Assembly (NCBI GenBank): GCA_964592475.1 | Contig: CAZQEZ010000111.1 | Location: forward strand, 1-13,731 | Reading direction: 5' to 3' | Length of the DNA stretch: 13,731 nt | Origin: CAZQEZ01 sp964592475 | GTDB taxonomy: Bacteria > Bacteroidota > Bacteroidia > Cytophagales > Cyclobacteriaceae | Part shown: positions 13,677 to 13,731 of the stretch, one piece after another | Layout of the letters: each line of letters opens with the position of its first letter | Numbering within the stretch: position 1 is the stretch's first letter | Program-made: the position numbers and the translations under genes | Notes under the pieces: model-generated | What the model saw: only the letters and a program-made list of their open reading frames with translations | Database searches by the model: none | Told to the model about the DNA's origin: nothing

Positions 13677-13731
13677 TTATTTATTGATAATCAATTTATG
13701 GATTTTATTATTGATCTTTACTAAATACATA
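13677..13731 (-). CDS. C-terminal end of a type IX secretion (T9SS) cargo protein (partial)
   Basis: The minus strand from the edge to the TAA at 13677-13679 reads MYLVKINNKIHKLIINK in one open frame. This is the usual last strand of a type A Por/T9SS C-terminal sorting domain (G-x-Y-L-V-K-I ... K-L-I-I-x-K). The gene therefore encodes a large secreted or surface-attached protein, often a glycan-active enzyme or adhesin, whose catalytic part is outside the window. The hairpin at 13648-13672 ends its transcript. The match is short but characteristic in sequence and position. Confidence 0.75.
   Translation of the reverse strand, partial: MYLVKINNKIHKLIINK

Noticed and set aside
1..13731. tRNA/rRNA genes, insertion sequences, CRISPR arrays or phage genes
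   Set aside because: I saw no cloverleaf-like segments, transposase motifs, terminal inverted repeats or regularly spaced direct repeats; the window is almost fully filled by metabolic genes.

Overview
The window looks like chromosome of an A+T-rich, probably aerobic Bacteroidota (Cytophagia-like) bacterium. The evidence is the C-terminal tail of a type IX secretion cargo protein at the right edge, TAnnTTTG-like promoter elements, the lack of obvious Shine-Dalgarno sequences, and Bacteroidota-typical families (DUF1080 fusion, GH2-like protein, cupin-AraC regulator).

Right part (9558-13731, minus strand): the last 17 codons of a T9SS-sorted protein, an intrinsic terminator, then a two-gene unit coupled by an ATGA overlap. 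This unit encodes an exported WD40 propeller and an exported GH2-like protein of 989 aa. The GH2-like protein carries His where GH2 enzymes carry the acid/base Glu.

Centre (8550-9557): a plus-strand AraC-family sensor/regulator ends 1 bp from the stop of the GH2-like gene. It is divergent from the main operon across a 143-bp promoter region that contains a perfect 7+1+7 palindrome.

Left part (164-8549, minus strand): a tightly packed eight-gene operon. In transcription order it is MFS transporter, PhyH-type Fe(II)/2-oxoglutarate dioxygenase, uroporphyrinogen-decarboxylase-fold methyltransferase-like protein, sugar isomerase/epimerase TIM barrel, MtaB-type corrinoid methyltransferase, MtaC-type corrinoid protein, stand-alone MetH-activation-like protein, and a secreted TIM-barrel/DUF1080 fusion. 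A gene beginning with a twin-arginine signal follows at the left edge (ATG at 44-46).

The main result is that a methanol-type (MtaB/MtaC) corrinoid methyl-transfer module sits among sugar-catabolism genes and an O2-dependent oxygenase. My inference is a pathway that imports a methylated sugar, polyol or glycoside, removes the methyl group through cobalamin, and processes the carbon skeleton with isomerases and possibly 3-keto-glycoside chemistry. MtaB keeps all three predicted zinc ligands. Corrinoid reactivation appears to use a SAM-type MetH module rather than the Fe-S/ATP activases of anaerobes. The substrate and the final methyl acceptor are not visible in this window.
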